Assembly (NCBI GenBank): GCA_012728155.1
Contig: JAAYFR010000157.1
Location: 1-24,357, forward strand
Length of the DNA: 24,357 nucleotides
Reading direction: 5' to 3'
Source: Bacteroidales bacterium
GTDB lineage: Bacteria > Bacteroidota > Bacteroidia > Bacteroidales > Dysgonomonadaceae
Under the pieces are notes generated by a model, which ran no database searches, was not told where the DNA came from, and saw nothing but the letters and a program-made list of their open reading frames with translations. Positions within the stretch are counted from its first letter, which is position 1. The number at the start of each line of letters is the position of its first letter. Of the stretch, positions 8,069 through 15,708 are shown piece after piece. A program made the translations under genes and the position numbers.

Positions 8069-10615
8069 ATGGATAGTAACTTTTCACAACGCGTTAGGGA
8101 CATCATGGCTTTTAGCCGCGAAGAAGCGGGAAGGCTTCAAAACAACTATATAGGACCTGAACATCTTATGCTCGGCATCCTTCGTGATGGCGACGGTTTA
8201 GCCATTCAGGTGCTTCAGGATTTTGATATTGATCTGCAGGTGTTGAAAGATTATATCGATTCACATGTTCGTGCCACGCAAGAGCCTTATGAGGGAACCA
8301 ACGAACTCGTAATCAATAGAAATACAGAAAAAGCATTAAAAATGAGCATTTTGGAGGCTCGACTCACCAAGAGTCGGGAGACCGATTCCGAACATGTTTT
8401 ATTGGCTTTACTGAAAGAAAAAAGCACATTGATCAATGATATTCTCACCCAATTTCAGCTCGATTATTCAAGTGCATTTCTCTATATAAAGAGTATTCAT
8501 GATAACCGGATTGAAGAGGGAGAGAGACAATCACCCTCGGCTGGGGCAAACTTTACCGACGACGATGATGATGAGGCAAACGAAAGAAATCCGTTCAGCC
8601 AGGGAGGAGGACAAAGCTCCTCATCGCAGACGAAAATCAGCGGATCAGACACTCCGGTACTCGATAATTTCGGAACGGATATTACCCGCGCAGCCCTGGA
8701 AAACCGTCTCGATCCGGTGGTGGGACGAGACAAAGAGATTGAACGAATTGCACAAATACTCAGTCGCCGTAAAAAAAACAACCCGGTACTCATCGGCGAT
8801 CCTGGTGTAGGAAAATCAGCCATCGTAGATGGACTGGCCCTGCGTATCACGCAGAAAAAAGTCTCCCGCGCGCTGTTCGACAAACGGGTGATAGCCCTCG
8901 ATATGGCATCAATTGTAGCTGGAACAAAATACCGGGGTCAGTTTGAAGAGCGTATCAAAGCAATATTGAATGAACTATCGAAAAATCCCAATATCATCCT
9001 TTTCATCGATGAGATCCACACCATTGTGGGTGCTGGTGGCGCTGCCGGATCGCTGGATGCTGCCAATATGCTGAAACCGGCTCTGGCACGAGGAGAAATT
9101 CAATGTATCGGTGCCACAACATTGGATGAATACAGAAAGAATATCGAGAAAGACGGTGCATTAGAACGGCGCTTCCAAAAAGTGATCGTAGATCCTACTA
9201 CTCCAGAAGAGACGTTGCAGATATTGCGTAACATCAAAGATCGGTATGAAGAGCACCACAATGTACGATATACCGACGAGGCATTACAAGCCTGTGTAAA
9301 ACTGACCGATCGTTATGTTTCCGACCGCACTTTTCCCGACAAGGCAATCGACGCACTCGACGAAGCGGGAGCTCGGGTACATATCTCCAATATCGTGATA
9401 CCTAAGACTATTGAACAGCTCGAAGAGGAGTTAAAAGAGGTGGAACAACAGAAAACCGACGCGGTAAAAGCGCAGAAATATGAACTGGCAGCCAGCTATC
9501 GCGACAAACAACGACAACTTTTATTGCTGCTCGAAGCGGAAGAGGAGCGCTGGCAGAAAGAGATTAAGGAGAAACCGGAGATCGTGGATGAAGAAAAGAT
9601 CGCCGAAGTGGTGGCGATGATCTCCAGCGTACCTGTACAACGCATCGCACAGGCCGAAGGTCAGCGATTATTAGAAATGCGCGATGAACTGAAAAACAAG
9701 GTAATCGGGCAGGATGAAGCGGTGGAAAAGATTGTAAAAGCCATCCAGCGCAATCGTGTGGGATTAAAAGATCCCAACAAGCCGATCGGCACCTTTATGT
9801 TCCTCGGCCCTACGGGAGTAGGTAAAACACATTTGGCCAAAAAGCTGGCTGAATTTCTGTTCGACTCTTCCGAGAACCTTATCCGTATCGATATGAGTGA
9901 ATATATGGAGAAATTTAATGTGTCACGCCTCGTAGGAGCTCCTCCGGGATATGTGGGATATGAAGAAGGGGGACAGCTTACCGAAAAAGTACGTCGCAGG
10001 CCCTATTCAGTGGTATTGCTCGACGAGATTGAGAAAGCACATCCCGATGTATTCAATATTCTGCTTCAGATCCTTGACGAGGGACATATAACCGACAGCC
10101 TTGGAAGAAAAATCGATTTCAAGAACAGTATTCTGATCATGACCTCCAATATCGGAACGCGACAACTGAAGGAGTTCGGTCGCGGTATCGGGTTTAACAC
10201 CAATCAGGATGTCACTGATACGGAATACTCGCGTAATATCATCCAGAAAGCACTCAATAAAGCTTTTGCGCCTGAGTTCCTGAACAGGGTGGACGATATC
10301 GTGATGTTTGATCAATTAAACAAGGAGTCAATCTATAAGATCATCGACCTTGAATTGGAAGGGCTATATAAACGGATTGGAGATCTGGGATATACTGTTA
10401 TCCTTTCCGAACCGGCCAAGGAATTTATTGCCAATAAAGGATATGACGTGCAATTTGGAGCACGCCCCCTGAAACGGGCTATCCAAAAATATATTGAAGA
10501 CGAAATGGCAGAGATGATCATTCGCACCGGCATGAAAGAAGGCGAAACAGTTTTGGTCGATTTCGACAGTGATAATCAGAAAATTGTAATGAAGATAGAA
10601 GAAAAAGTGGAATGA
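8069..10615 (+). CDS. clpC: ATP-dependent Clp protease ATP-binding subunit ClpC
   Basis: An 848-residue class-I Hsp100 unfoldase that feeds substrates to ClpP in the cytoplasm. It has two Clp N repeats (about 1-150), an acidic and serine/glycine-rich linker (about 160-195), AAA+ domain 1 with Walker A GDPGVGKS (243-250) and Walker B D314-E315, a middle region containing a UVR-like coiled coil (about 450-485) that separates ClpC from ClpA, AAA+ domain 2 with Walker A GPTGVGKT (580-587) and Walker B D652-E653, and a C-terminal small domain. The tripeptide IGF at 707-709 is in the position of the ClpP-docking loop, so this unfoldase should couple to ClpP rather than act like ClpB. It has its own promoter box and a strong terminator, so it is most likely transcribed alone. 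Confidence 0.93.
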   Translation: MDSNFSQRVRDIMAFSREEAGRLQNNYIGPEHLMLGILRDGDGLAIQVLQDFDIDLQVLKDYIDSHVRATQEPYEGTNELVINRNTEKALKMSILEARLTKSRETDSEHVLLALLKEKSTLINDILTQFQLDYSSAFLYIKSIHDNRIEEGERQSPSAGANFTDDDDDEANERNPFSQGGGQSSSSQTKISGSDTPVLDNFGTDITRAALENRLDPVVGRDKEIERIAQILSRRKKNNPVLIGDPGVGKSAIVDGLALRITQKKVSRALFDKRVIALDMASIVAGTKYRGQFEERIKAILNELSKNPNIILFIDEIHTIVGAGGAAGSLDAANMLKPALARGEIQCIGATTLDEYRKNIEKDGALERRFQKVIVDPTTPEETLQILRNIKDRYEEHHNVRYTDEALQACVKLTDRYVSDRTFPDKAIDALDEAGARVHISNIVIPKTIEQLEEELKEVEQQKTDAVKAQKYELAASYRDKQRQLLLLLEAEEERWQKEIKEKPEIVDEEKIAEVVAMISSVPVQRIAQAEGQRLLEMRDELKNKVIGQDEAVEKIVKAIQRNRVGLKDPNKPIGTFMFLGPTGVGKTHLAKKLAEFLFDSSENLIRIDMSEYMEKFNVSRLVGAPPGYVGYEEGGQLTEKVRRRPYSVVLLDEIEKAHPDVFNILLQILDEGHITDSLGRKIDFKNSILIMTSNIGTRQLKEFGRGIGFNTNQDVTDTEYSRNIIQKALNKAFAPEFLNRVDDIVMFDQLNKESIYKIIDLELEGLYKRIGDLGYTVILSEPAKEFIANKGYDVQFGARPLKRAIQKYIEDEMAEMIIRTGMKEGETVLVDFDSDNQKIVMKIEEKVE

Positions 10616-10629
10616 AATTCCACTTTTTT
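10602..10629 (+). terminator. Intrinsic terminator overlapping the clpC stop codon
   Basis: A perfect 12-bp stem (10602-10613 with 10617-10628) has a 3-base loop and ends in six thymines. The left arm contains the last clpC codons, and the TGA at 10613-10615 lies at the loop. Because the arms begin with A5 and end with T5, it could also work from the other strand, but no gene uses it there. Confidence 0.85.
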
Positions 10630-10712
10630 ATTCTTCAGGCAACTTAATTAAAACAGCCACCACATCAACTATCACTGTTGAATCACACAAACAATTTTAA
10701 GATAAAAATAAG

Positions 10713-11435
10713 ATGAAGATAGAAGTATGGACAGATATCATGTGTCCTTATTGTCATATAGGAAAAATACATTATGAAAAGGCACTCCAACAGTTCGAGC
10801 ATGCCGATAAGATAAAAATCGAATGGAAAGCATATCAGCTCAACCCAGATCTTCCCGATAAAGGAAATGGTATTCCCGTCAAACAATATCTAACCGAAAG
10901 AGCCGGACTTCCCGAAAAGAGTGTGAATCAGATGTTTATCGATATCAAGCGACTGGCTGACGAAGCGGGCATTTCGTTCGCTCTTCCCAATGCCGTTGCC
11001 GCCAATACAAGAGATGCCCATAGACTTATCAAACTGGCTGCAAAAAAGGGATTGGATTCCGTTGTACTGGAAAAACTCTCGAAGGCCTATTTCGAAGAAG
11101 CGAAAGATTACAGTGACTGGGAGCTACTCCTCAACATTGGAAAAGAGGTAGGGTTAGAGGGAAAAGAGATACGCCAGATGCTGGAGAGTGACGACTATCT
11201 TTATGAGATAAAGCAAGATATGCAAGAAGTTGCCAACCTGGGTTTCGACACCGTGCCGACATTCCTGATGGACCGCAGGCAAGCTATCATAGGCTCCGAA
11301 CCGGTTGATTTATTTTTAAAGGTGCTGAATAAAGCATATAAAGAGTGGAAAAACCGGACAGAGAAAGAGAGTACACCGATGCCCGAAGTAACCAAAGGCA
11401 AGTCGTGTAACGCAGAAGGGATGTGCGAGATTTAA
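10713..11435 (+). CDS. DsbA family oxidoreductase, FrnE-like
   Basis: A 240-residue cytoplasmic protein without signal peptide. It has a thioredoxin fold with an inserted helical domain, as in the FrnE / 2-hydroxychromene-2-carboxylate-isomerase-like branch of the DsbA family. The N-terminal strand KIEVWTDIMCPYCHIG carries the CPYC redox motif (C11, C14), and the cis-proline segment is FDTVPTFLMD. The very C-terminus has a second cysteine pair, C232 and C238 (CX5C). FrnE of Deinococcus is known to have an additional C-terminal cysteine motif, so a two-disulfide relay is conceivable here. The likely role is thiol-disulfide exchange in the cytoplasm. ATG 10713 comes 84 bases after the clpC terminator, and a GNAT gene follows after 27 bases. 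Confidence 0.85.
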   Translation: MKIEVWTDIMCPYCHIGKIHYEKALQQFEHADKIKIEWKAYQLNPDLPDKGNGIPVKQYLTERAGLPEKSVNQMFIDIKRLADEAGISFALPNAVAANTRDAHRLIKLAAKKGLDSVVLEKLSKAYFEEAKDYSDWELLLNIGKEVGLEGKEIRQMLESDDYLYEIKQDMQEVANLGFDTVPTFLMDRRQAIIGSEPVDLFLKVLNKAYKEWKNRTEKESTPMPEVTKGKSCNAEGMCEI

Positions 11436-11462
11436 TTTTGTATCATAGAATGAGGTTTATCA

Positions 11463-11999
11463 ATGGAATATTTGAAAATTTCCCCTGACCACATAGAGCG
11501 CTGGAAGAGCGTTTGGGAATTGTATGAAGGAAGCTTTCCTTTAGCAGAAAAACGAAAGAAGGAAGATCATCTACGTGCTTACGCCGACAAACGTTTCTTC
11601 CCTCTGTCGGCTTGGGAAGGAAAAGAATTGATTGGATTAATGTTTTTCTGGGAATGGGATTCCTACCGTTATCTGGAGTACCTTGCCGTCAATCCAAGAC
11701 TCAGAGGGCAGAGTTTTGGATCACAAATGTTAAGATATCTGCGTGATTCAGAGCATACCATTATTCTTGAGATCGATCCTCTTATCAACGAGCTATCTGT
11801 ACGTCGGCTACAATTCTATGAACGGGCAGGTTACACGCTCACTCCCTATCGGTTTATGCACTTGCCCTACCGACTTGAGGCAGAACCCCAGGAGTTGCTT
11901 ATTTTAAGCTATCCGAACAGGATCACACAGGAACAGCACAACGATTTTGTCCAGTTTGTGAATGAAGAGGTGATTATGTACTGTGAGCAGCCAGTATAA
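11463..11999 (+). CDS. GNAT family N-acetyltransferase
   Basis: A 178-residue protein with the GNAT fold. Motif A is visible as YLEYLAVNPRLRGQSFGSQM (about 76-95), including the R/Q-x-x-G-x-G/S-type acetyl-CoA pyrophosphate loop, and motif B as QFYERAGYTL (about 117-126). Substrate unknown. GAGG about 10 bases before the ATG is one of the better Shine-Dalgarno-like sequences in the window. It is probably co-transcribed with the FrnE-like gene 27 bases upstream. Its last 26 bases overlap the end of the convergent 185-residue membrane-protein gene. Confidence 0.8.
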   Translation: MEYLKISPDHIERWKSVWELYEGSFPLAEKRKKEDHLRAYADKRFFPLSAWEGKELIGLMFFWEWDSYRYLEYLAVNPRLRGQSFGSQMLRYLRDSEHTIILEIDPLINELSVRRLQFYERAGYTLTPYRFMHLPYRLEAEPQELLILSYPNRITQEQHNDFVQFVNEEVIMYCEQPV

Positions 12000-12531
12000 A
12001 CTGGATGTTATCTCCACAGCCAAGAACCGACTTCACAAGAAGGAGCAATTGATCCACCATCTGCTTCTCTCTTTGAGATCGATGTTGTACCGGATAAACA
12101 ATTACCAGAACGGTCTCCTTATCCTCCATCTTCACATATCCCCCTAACCCCCAAGCGGCCATTCTCGCGTCGGTTCTAAATTTAAGAACCCCCTCCTTCC
12201 TATTGGAATAGGAGATGATCCATTGTCGATCGATCCGTTGCAACACCTCGTCAAAAGGCTGTTGGGTACGCCCTTTGAAATGAAACCTCTCCATCTTCTG
12301 ACCAGAGAAAGAGGGAGGAGCCAAATCATCCGACTCCATATAATCGAGTCTCTTTGCGAAGAAAAGAGTGATGATTGCCGGAGGTATTATCCCTACAATA
12401 AAGAATACCAATCCCAGTTGTAGAAGATTCCCCTTAGTTCCCCACAGCAGGTAAACCACTAAAACAACTCCCACAAAAAAAGTAAAAAGAACAGATACCC
12501 AATAAAGGTATAATCTAACCGTGAATCTCAT
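11974..12531 (-). CDS. Uncharacterised membrane protein with two transmembrane segments
   Basis: The 185-residue protein has two hydrophobic helices (about 8-30 and 37-59) followed by a soluble C-terminal domain of about 120 residues with mixed charge, ending QFILAAHST. I do not recognise a family. The soluble part includes FHFKGRTQQPFDEVLQRI and WGLGGYVKMEDKETVLVIVY, which looks like a small alpha/beta domain. The start lies 4 bases after the stop of the DUF4230 gene on the same strand, so the two are almost certainly translated from one message. The 3' end overlaps the convergent GNAT gene by 26 bases. Confidence 0.75.
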   Translation of the reverse strand: MRFTVRLYLYWVSVLFTFFVGVVLVVYLLWGTKGNLLQLGLVFFIVGIIPPAIITLFFAKRLDYMESDDLAPPSFSGQKMERFHFKGRTQQPFDEVLQRIDRQWIISYSNRKEGVLKFRTDARMAAWGLGGYVKMEDKETVLVIVYPVQHRSQREKQMVDQLLLLVKSVLGCGDNIQFILAAHST

Positions 12532-12535
12532 ATCT

Positions 12536-13150
12536 TTAATGTAATTGCGGTATAACCAGTTCTTCGGTAATATGTATCTCCTTAAATCCCATGTCTTTCA
12601 AGAGAGAAGTAATGGCTATTTTTGCTTCCCCAGTTGCTTGTTGATAGATTCCCTGATCAATAGCATCCCGAATCATCACATTTTTCTCTTGTGTGATCGC
12701 CTCATTATAATCCGATATTTTAATGGGATTGAACGCATTTTCGCTTTCATTATAGACCTGTATCGATTTTTCGTCGATCACCGTATCCAATATTTTGGGC
12801 TTGGGAATGGATATATGAATAGTGGTATCATTCTCAACAATCACCTCTATCCTTTCAAAATCTACTCCCGCCTTGATATATCCATTGTATTTCAGTAAAA
12901 AAAATTTGTTGGTCAACGGTACATTGATATTCAAAAATTTCCGGTAATCCTTATAACTTATCACTCCTGTATAATTATACCTGACCAATGCCAATTCCTG
13001 CATATAGGAGATACGATTCATCACCGATGAACTGTCGTAGACCCTCTCCTTTTCCACTTTTTTATTACTTGCCAAAAGTAGGATTGCCAAAATAACCGAA
13101 AGAACAAAGAAAAAGAGAGTCAATATATTTATCCTTATCTTGGTAACCAC
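12536..13150 (-). CDS. DUF4230 family membrane-anchored protein
   Basis: A DUF4230 protein of 204 residues from the chosen start: one N-terminal transmembrane helix (about 9-26), then an extracytoplasmic domain with the family-typical YNGYIKAGVDFERI stretch and conserved strand patterns (IHISIPKPKIL). Function unknown. The start is uncertain. The frame stays open to a GTG at 13210 (224 residues), but the -7 box on this strand at 13221-13228 would leave only a few untranslated bases there, and the extra 20 residues are polar and unlike a membrane anchor. GTG 13150, directly ahead of the membrane helix, is therefore preferred. It is the first gene of a two-gene unit with the 185-residue membrane protein. 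Confidence 0.75.
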   Translation of the reverse strand: MVTKIRINILTLFFFVLSVILAILLLASNKKVEKERVYDSSSVMNRISYMQELALVRYNYTGVISYKDYRKFLNINVPLTNKFFLLKYNGYIKAGVDFERIEVIVENDTTIHISIPKPKILDTVIDEKSIQVYNESENAFNPIKISDYNEAITQEKNVMIRDAIDQGIYQQATGEAKIAITSLLKDMGFKEIHITEELVIPQLH

Positions 13151-13220
13151 AATTTCACTTAACTCTATTGAAATGATTATTCTATCAGCACTATGCTCAC
13201 ATCTTACCACCTATCTTCTG

Positions 13221-13228
13221 CAAATATA
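13221..13228 (-). promoter_or_regulatory. -7 box (TATATTTG on the minus strand) for the DUF4230 unit
   Basis: An exact TAnnTTTG match on the minus strand. It predicts transcription starting near 13217 and so favours the downstream GTG start of the DUF4230 gene. Confidence 0.5.
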
Positions 13229-13309
13229 GCACAGACAAAACAATTTCACCCAATCTTTGATAAAGAAAATGAGTTTTTGTTCGAATATTTTTAATGAATC
13301 GCAACAGAA

Positions 13310-13912
13310 CTAAAAAGCACAAAATATAGTGACCAAAACAGGTACACTGAGATCAAGTATAAATCCATGGAAGAGAGAGATGACTGCAAATTCTTTCCCT
13401 GAAATCTTCAAAATGATCGGGAGTGTTGTATCCATCGTCGTCGCCCCACCCACAGCAATGGGAGCAAGTTTACCAAAATATTTCACAAAAAGTGGAGCAA
13501 GCAACAATGCCATTATTTCGCGGAATATATTCGAGATCAATGCAATTGCACCAAGTTCCGCTCCCTTGTACTCCGTGATAAAGATACTTGACAATGAATA
13601 ATAACCAAAGCCACTCCCCACTGCCATAGATTCCATAATTGAACGACCGGGCAATAGAAAGCTTATCATTGCACATCCCAACAAGGTTCCGACAATTGTT
13701 GCCACAGGTAGCCAATAAAACCGGGGATTTATCATGGTGAAACGCTTCAGCATATTGGAGTCGTTACCCAAGCTGAGTCCCACACAAAACATCAAACAAC
13801 ACAATGCAAATAAGCTCAGATCATTGTCGACAGCAGAGATCGGAATGATTTCGAAATGACCAAATAATAGACCAAGAAGAAAAAAAGAGACAATGACAAT
13901 ACTACTCTTCAT
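13310..13912 (-). CDS. LysO family lysine exporter, C-terminal part
   Basis: A 200-residue polytopic membrane protein corresponding to the C-terminal two thirds of LysO (YbjE), a lysine exporter in Escherichia coli. Diagnostic segments are GSGFGYYSLSSIFIT, LGAIALISNIFREIMALL, GGATTMDTTLPII and the ending HGFILDLSVPVLV. The frame is open to 13969, but ATG 13912 is preferred: it overlaps the end of the N-terminal-part gene by 11 bases, has AGGAG about 11 bases upstream, and leads straight into the first hydrophobic helix (MKSSIVIVSFFLLGLLFG). Together with the upstream 94-residue protein it adds up to about 294 residues, close to the single-chain E. coli LysO (about 299). Confidence 0.85.
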   Translation of the reverse strand: MKSSIVIVSFFLLGLLFGHFEIIPISAVDNDLSLFALCCLMFCVGLSLGNDSNMLKRFTMINPRFYWLPVATIVGTLLGCAMISFLLPGRSIMESMAVGSGFGYYSLSSIFITEYKGAELGAIALISNIFREIMALLLAPLFVKYFGKLAPIAVGGATTMDTTLPIILKISGKEFAVISLFHGFILDLSVPVLVTIFCAF

Positions 13913-14186
13913 GAAAATCTTTTCTCCTATTATTAATATGTTTCCATAGCAATAATGCTGCAACAGCACTACCCGTCACAGCAGCTAGGGTAATAACCAA
14001 AGCCTCAATCCCTATACTGGTTATTCCAGATATAATCTGAGGATTCGCACCCACCTCGAGACCTAAAATGAATAAAAGAAACCAAATCAACAGAGTAATA
14101 ATTTTTGAAATATTTTTAAATTCTTTTTTTCGCAATAAGAATCCAAAAAGAGTACCCAGCACCATAAAACCAATAGCTATAAACAT
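13902..14186 (-). CDS. LysO family lysine exporter, N-terminal part
   Basis: A 94-residue protein with three hydrophobic helices (about 2-16, 28-47 and 57-80). GTLFGFLLRKK and FLLFILGLEVGANPQI match the start of LysO-family transporters. It ends where the C-terminal-part gene begins, with an 11-base overlap, so the two chains are expected to be translationally coupled and to assemble as one transporter. The stop is clean, and both halves keep intact conserved motifs, which argues against a simple decaying frameshift. Confidence 0.75.
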   Translation of the reverse strand: MFIAIGFMVLGTLFGFLLRKKEFKNISKIITLLIWFLLFILGLEVGANPQIISGITSIGIEALVITLAAVTGSAVAALLLWKHINNRRKDFHEE

Positions 14187-14234
14187 ATAAAAAAATTATT
14201 ATTTGTTTCAAACGAGTCTCTTCACCACATAAAA

Positions 14235-14242
14235 CAAAAGTA
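14235..14242 (-). promoter_or_regulatory. -7 box (TACTTTTG on the minus strand) for the lysO genes
   Basis: An exact TAnnTTTG match about 50 bases upstream of ATG 14186 on the minus strand. The surrounding divergent region is very AT-rich. Confidence 0.45.
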
Positions 14243-14323
14243 AATAAATAATCGGAGATATAAAAACAACATAATTTAAAAAAAAATGTGGCTATATTAG
14301 GGTATTTGAATATTGAATTGTTA

Positions 14324-14331
14324 TATATTTG
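14324..14331 (+). promoter_or_regulatory. -7 box (TATATTTG) for the metallophosphoesterase gene
   Basis: An exact TAnnTTTG match 27 bases upstream of ATG 14358. It lies inside the longest open frame (from a TTG at 14313) and so excludes that upstream start. Confidence 0.5.
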
Positions 14332-14357
14332 CAATCGAACAATTACAAATAGTAGTG

Positions 14358-15359
14358 ATGGATATGGACAAGAGGTGGATTATTATTTTACTATTGGGAC
14401 TATTTTCACTTAACATGAGTGGACAGAAACTCACTTTTAAAAAGGATGGGACATTCAAAATCGTACAATTTACCGATATGCATTATAAACACGGGAATCC
14501 GAAATCGGATACAACCTTGCTGCTTATTCCCAGAGTACTGGATGCGGAAAAACCCGATATGGTGATATTTACCGGCGATATCGTAACCGGGAAGCCGGTG
14601 AAAGAGGGCTGGGATGCCATTACCAAATTCGTGATCGATCGCAAGATACCATTTGCCGTGACTTTGGGTAATCACGATCACGAACAAGGAGTGACCCGGG
14701 AAGAGATTGCCGATTTCATCATATCTTATCCATTTAATATCAATAGGCAATCAGAGATAAGTCAAGGCAGAGTGATGGATAATGTGATCCCGGTATATGG
14801 CAGCGAAAAGCCACTCAAAGACGCAGCCCTTCTATACTGTTTCGACACAGGAGCTTATTCTACAATTGAGGGTGTAAGCGGATACGACTGGATGACCACC
14901 AAACAGATTGAATGGTACCGGGAACAAAGCCTCCATTACACCATCAAAAATAATCACAACCCCCTACCTGCACTCGCCTATTTTCATATCGCTTTACCCG
15001 AATATCGATTGGCATTTAACGATGAAAAGAATGTGCGCTATGGAGAAAGGAAAGAAAATGAATGTCCCCCCGAACTCAATTCAGGAATGTTTTTTTCAAT
15101 GAAAGAGATGGGAGATGTCATGGCCACATTCGTAGGACATGACCATGTGAACGATTATATCGTGAACTACCATGGCATCGCTCTGGCTTTCGGTCATTTC
15201 AGCGGTTGGAAAACCACCTATACCCCTGAAATAAACGGTGCCCGCATAGTGGTACTCAAAGAGGGTAAACGGGAATTCGACACATGGCTCCATCAATTGG
15301 ATGGCACCATCAAATATAAAGTTACTTTTCCTGCCGATTTTGCCAATAGAGACAAATAA
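14358..15359 (+). CDS. Secreted calcineurin-like metallophosphoesterase
   Basis: The 333-residue protein has a signal peptide (about 1-22, ending in NMSGQ) and a calcineurin-like phosphoesterase domain. Metal-binding motifs are present in order: D40 and H42 in FTDMHY, D74 in FTGDIV, N105-H106 in GNHDHE, a histidine in YFHIALPEY, and G260-H263 (GHDH) near the C-terminus. This set defines a bimetal phosphohydrolase of the purple-acid-phosphatase-like superfamily, acting in the periplasm or outside the cell; the substrate is unknown. ATG 14358 is chosen because the promoter box lies at 14324-14331 and the signal peptide starts here (ATG 14364 is a close alternative). Sugar-oxidoreductase genes follow on the same strand after 349 bases. 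Confidence 0.85.
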   Translation: MDMDKRWIIILLLGLFSLNMSGQKLTFKKDGTFKIVQFTDMHYKHGNPKSDTTLLLIPRVLDAEKPDMVIFTGDIVTGKPVKEGWDAITKFVIDRKIPFAVTLGNHDHEQGVTREEIADFIISYPFNINRQSEISQGRVMDNVIPVYGSEKPLKDAALLYCFDTGAYSTIEGVSGYDWMTTKQIEWYREQSLHYTIKNNHNPLPALAYFHIALPEYRLAFNDEKNVRYGERKENECPPELNSGMFFSMKEMGDVMATFVGHDHVNDYIVNYHGIALAFGHFSGWKTTYTPEINGARIVVLKEGKREFDTWLHQLDGTIKYKVTFPADFANRDK

Positions 15360-15708
15360 AAATGTATCGATCTCCCATATACCCATCTCCTCCTCTATGA
15401 GTTATCCTGACTGAGGAGAGGTTAGAGTCCTGCAAATTGCTCGAAAACTGATCATAGGAAACTTATGATACTGCCAAAAGAAAAGAGCTTCTCCCCATCA
15501 ATTGCCTCCTCCGCAGACTGTTTTATTTCACTGATCTAACTCATACATTCGGGTGTAAATGGTGTGGTTTCCCGAAGTTTTACTTTTTTAGAAATATTTT
15601 TTGCGCAAATAAAGACATAGTTAGCTTAATATTCAATACCTTTGAAGTGTAATCATATAAGAAATATGCAAAATCAACCATTAATTATTTAAAAAACAAT
15701 AAGATACA
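15360..15708 (+). other. Non-coding gap upstream of the first dehydrogenase
   Basis: In these 349 bases I see no gene. A weak inverted repeat (CTCCTC near 15390 with GAGGAG near 15414) lacks a T-tract. The last 110 bases turn AT-rich and contain the promoter box at 15637-15644, leaving an untranslated leader of about 60 bases before ATG 15709. Confidence 0.5.
15637..15644 (+). promoter_or_regulatory. -7 box (TACCTTTG) for the first Gfo/Idh/MocA gene
   Basis: An exact TAnnTTTG match. No convincing -33 TTTG lies at the usual spacing. Confidence 0.45.

Noticed and set aside
11991..12004. CCAGT-ATAA-ACTGG hairpin at the GNAT stop
   Set aside because: The stem is only 5 bp and no T-tract follows on either strand, so it is not called a terminator.
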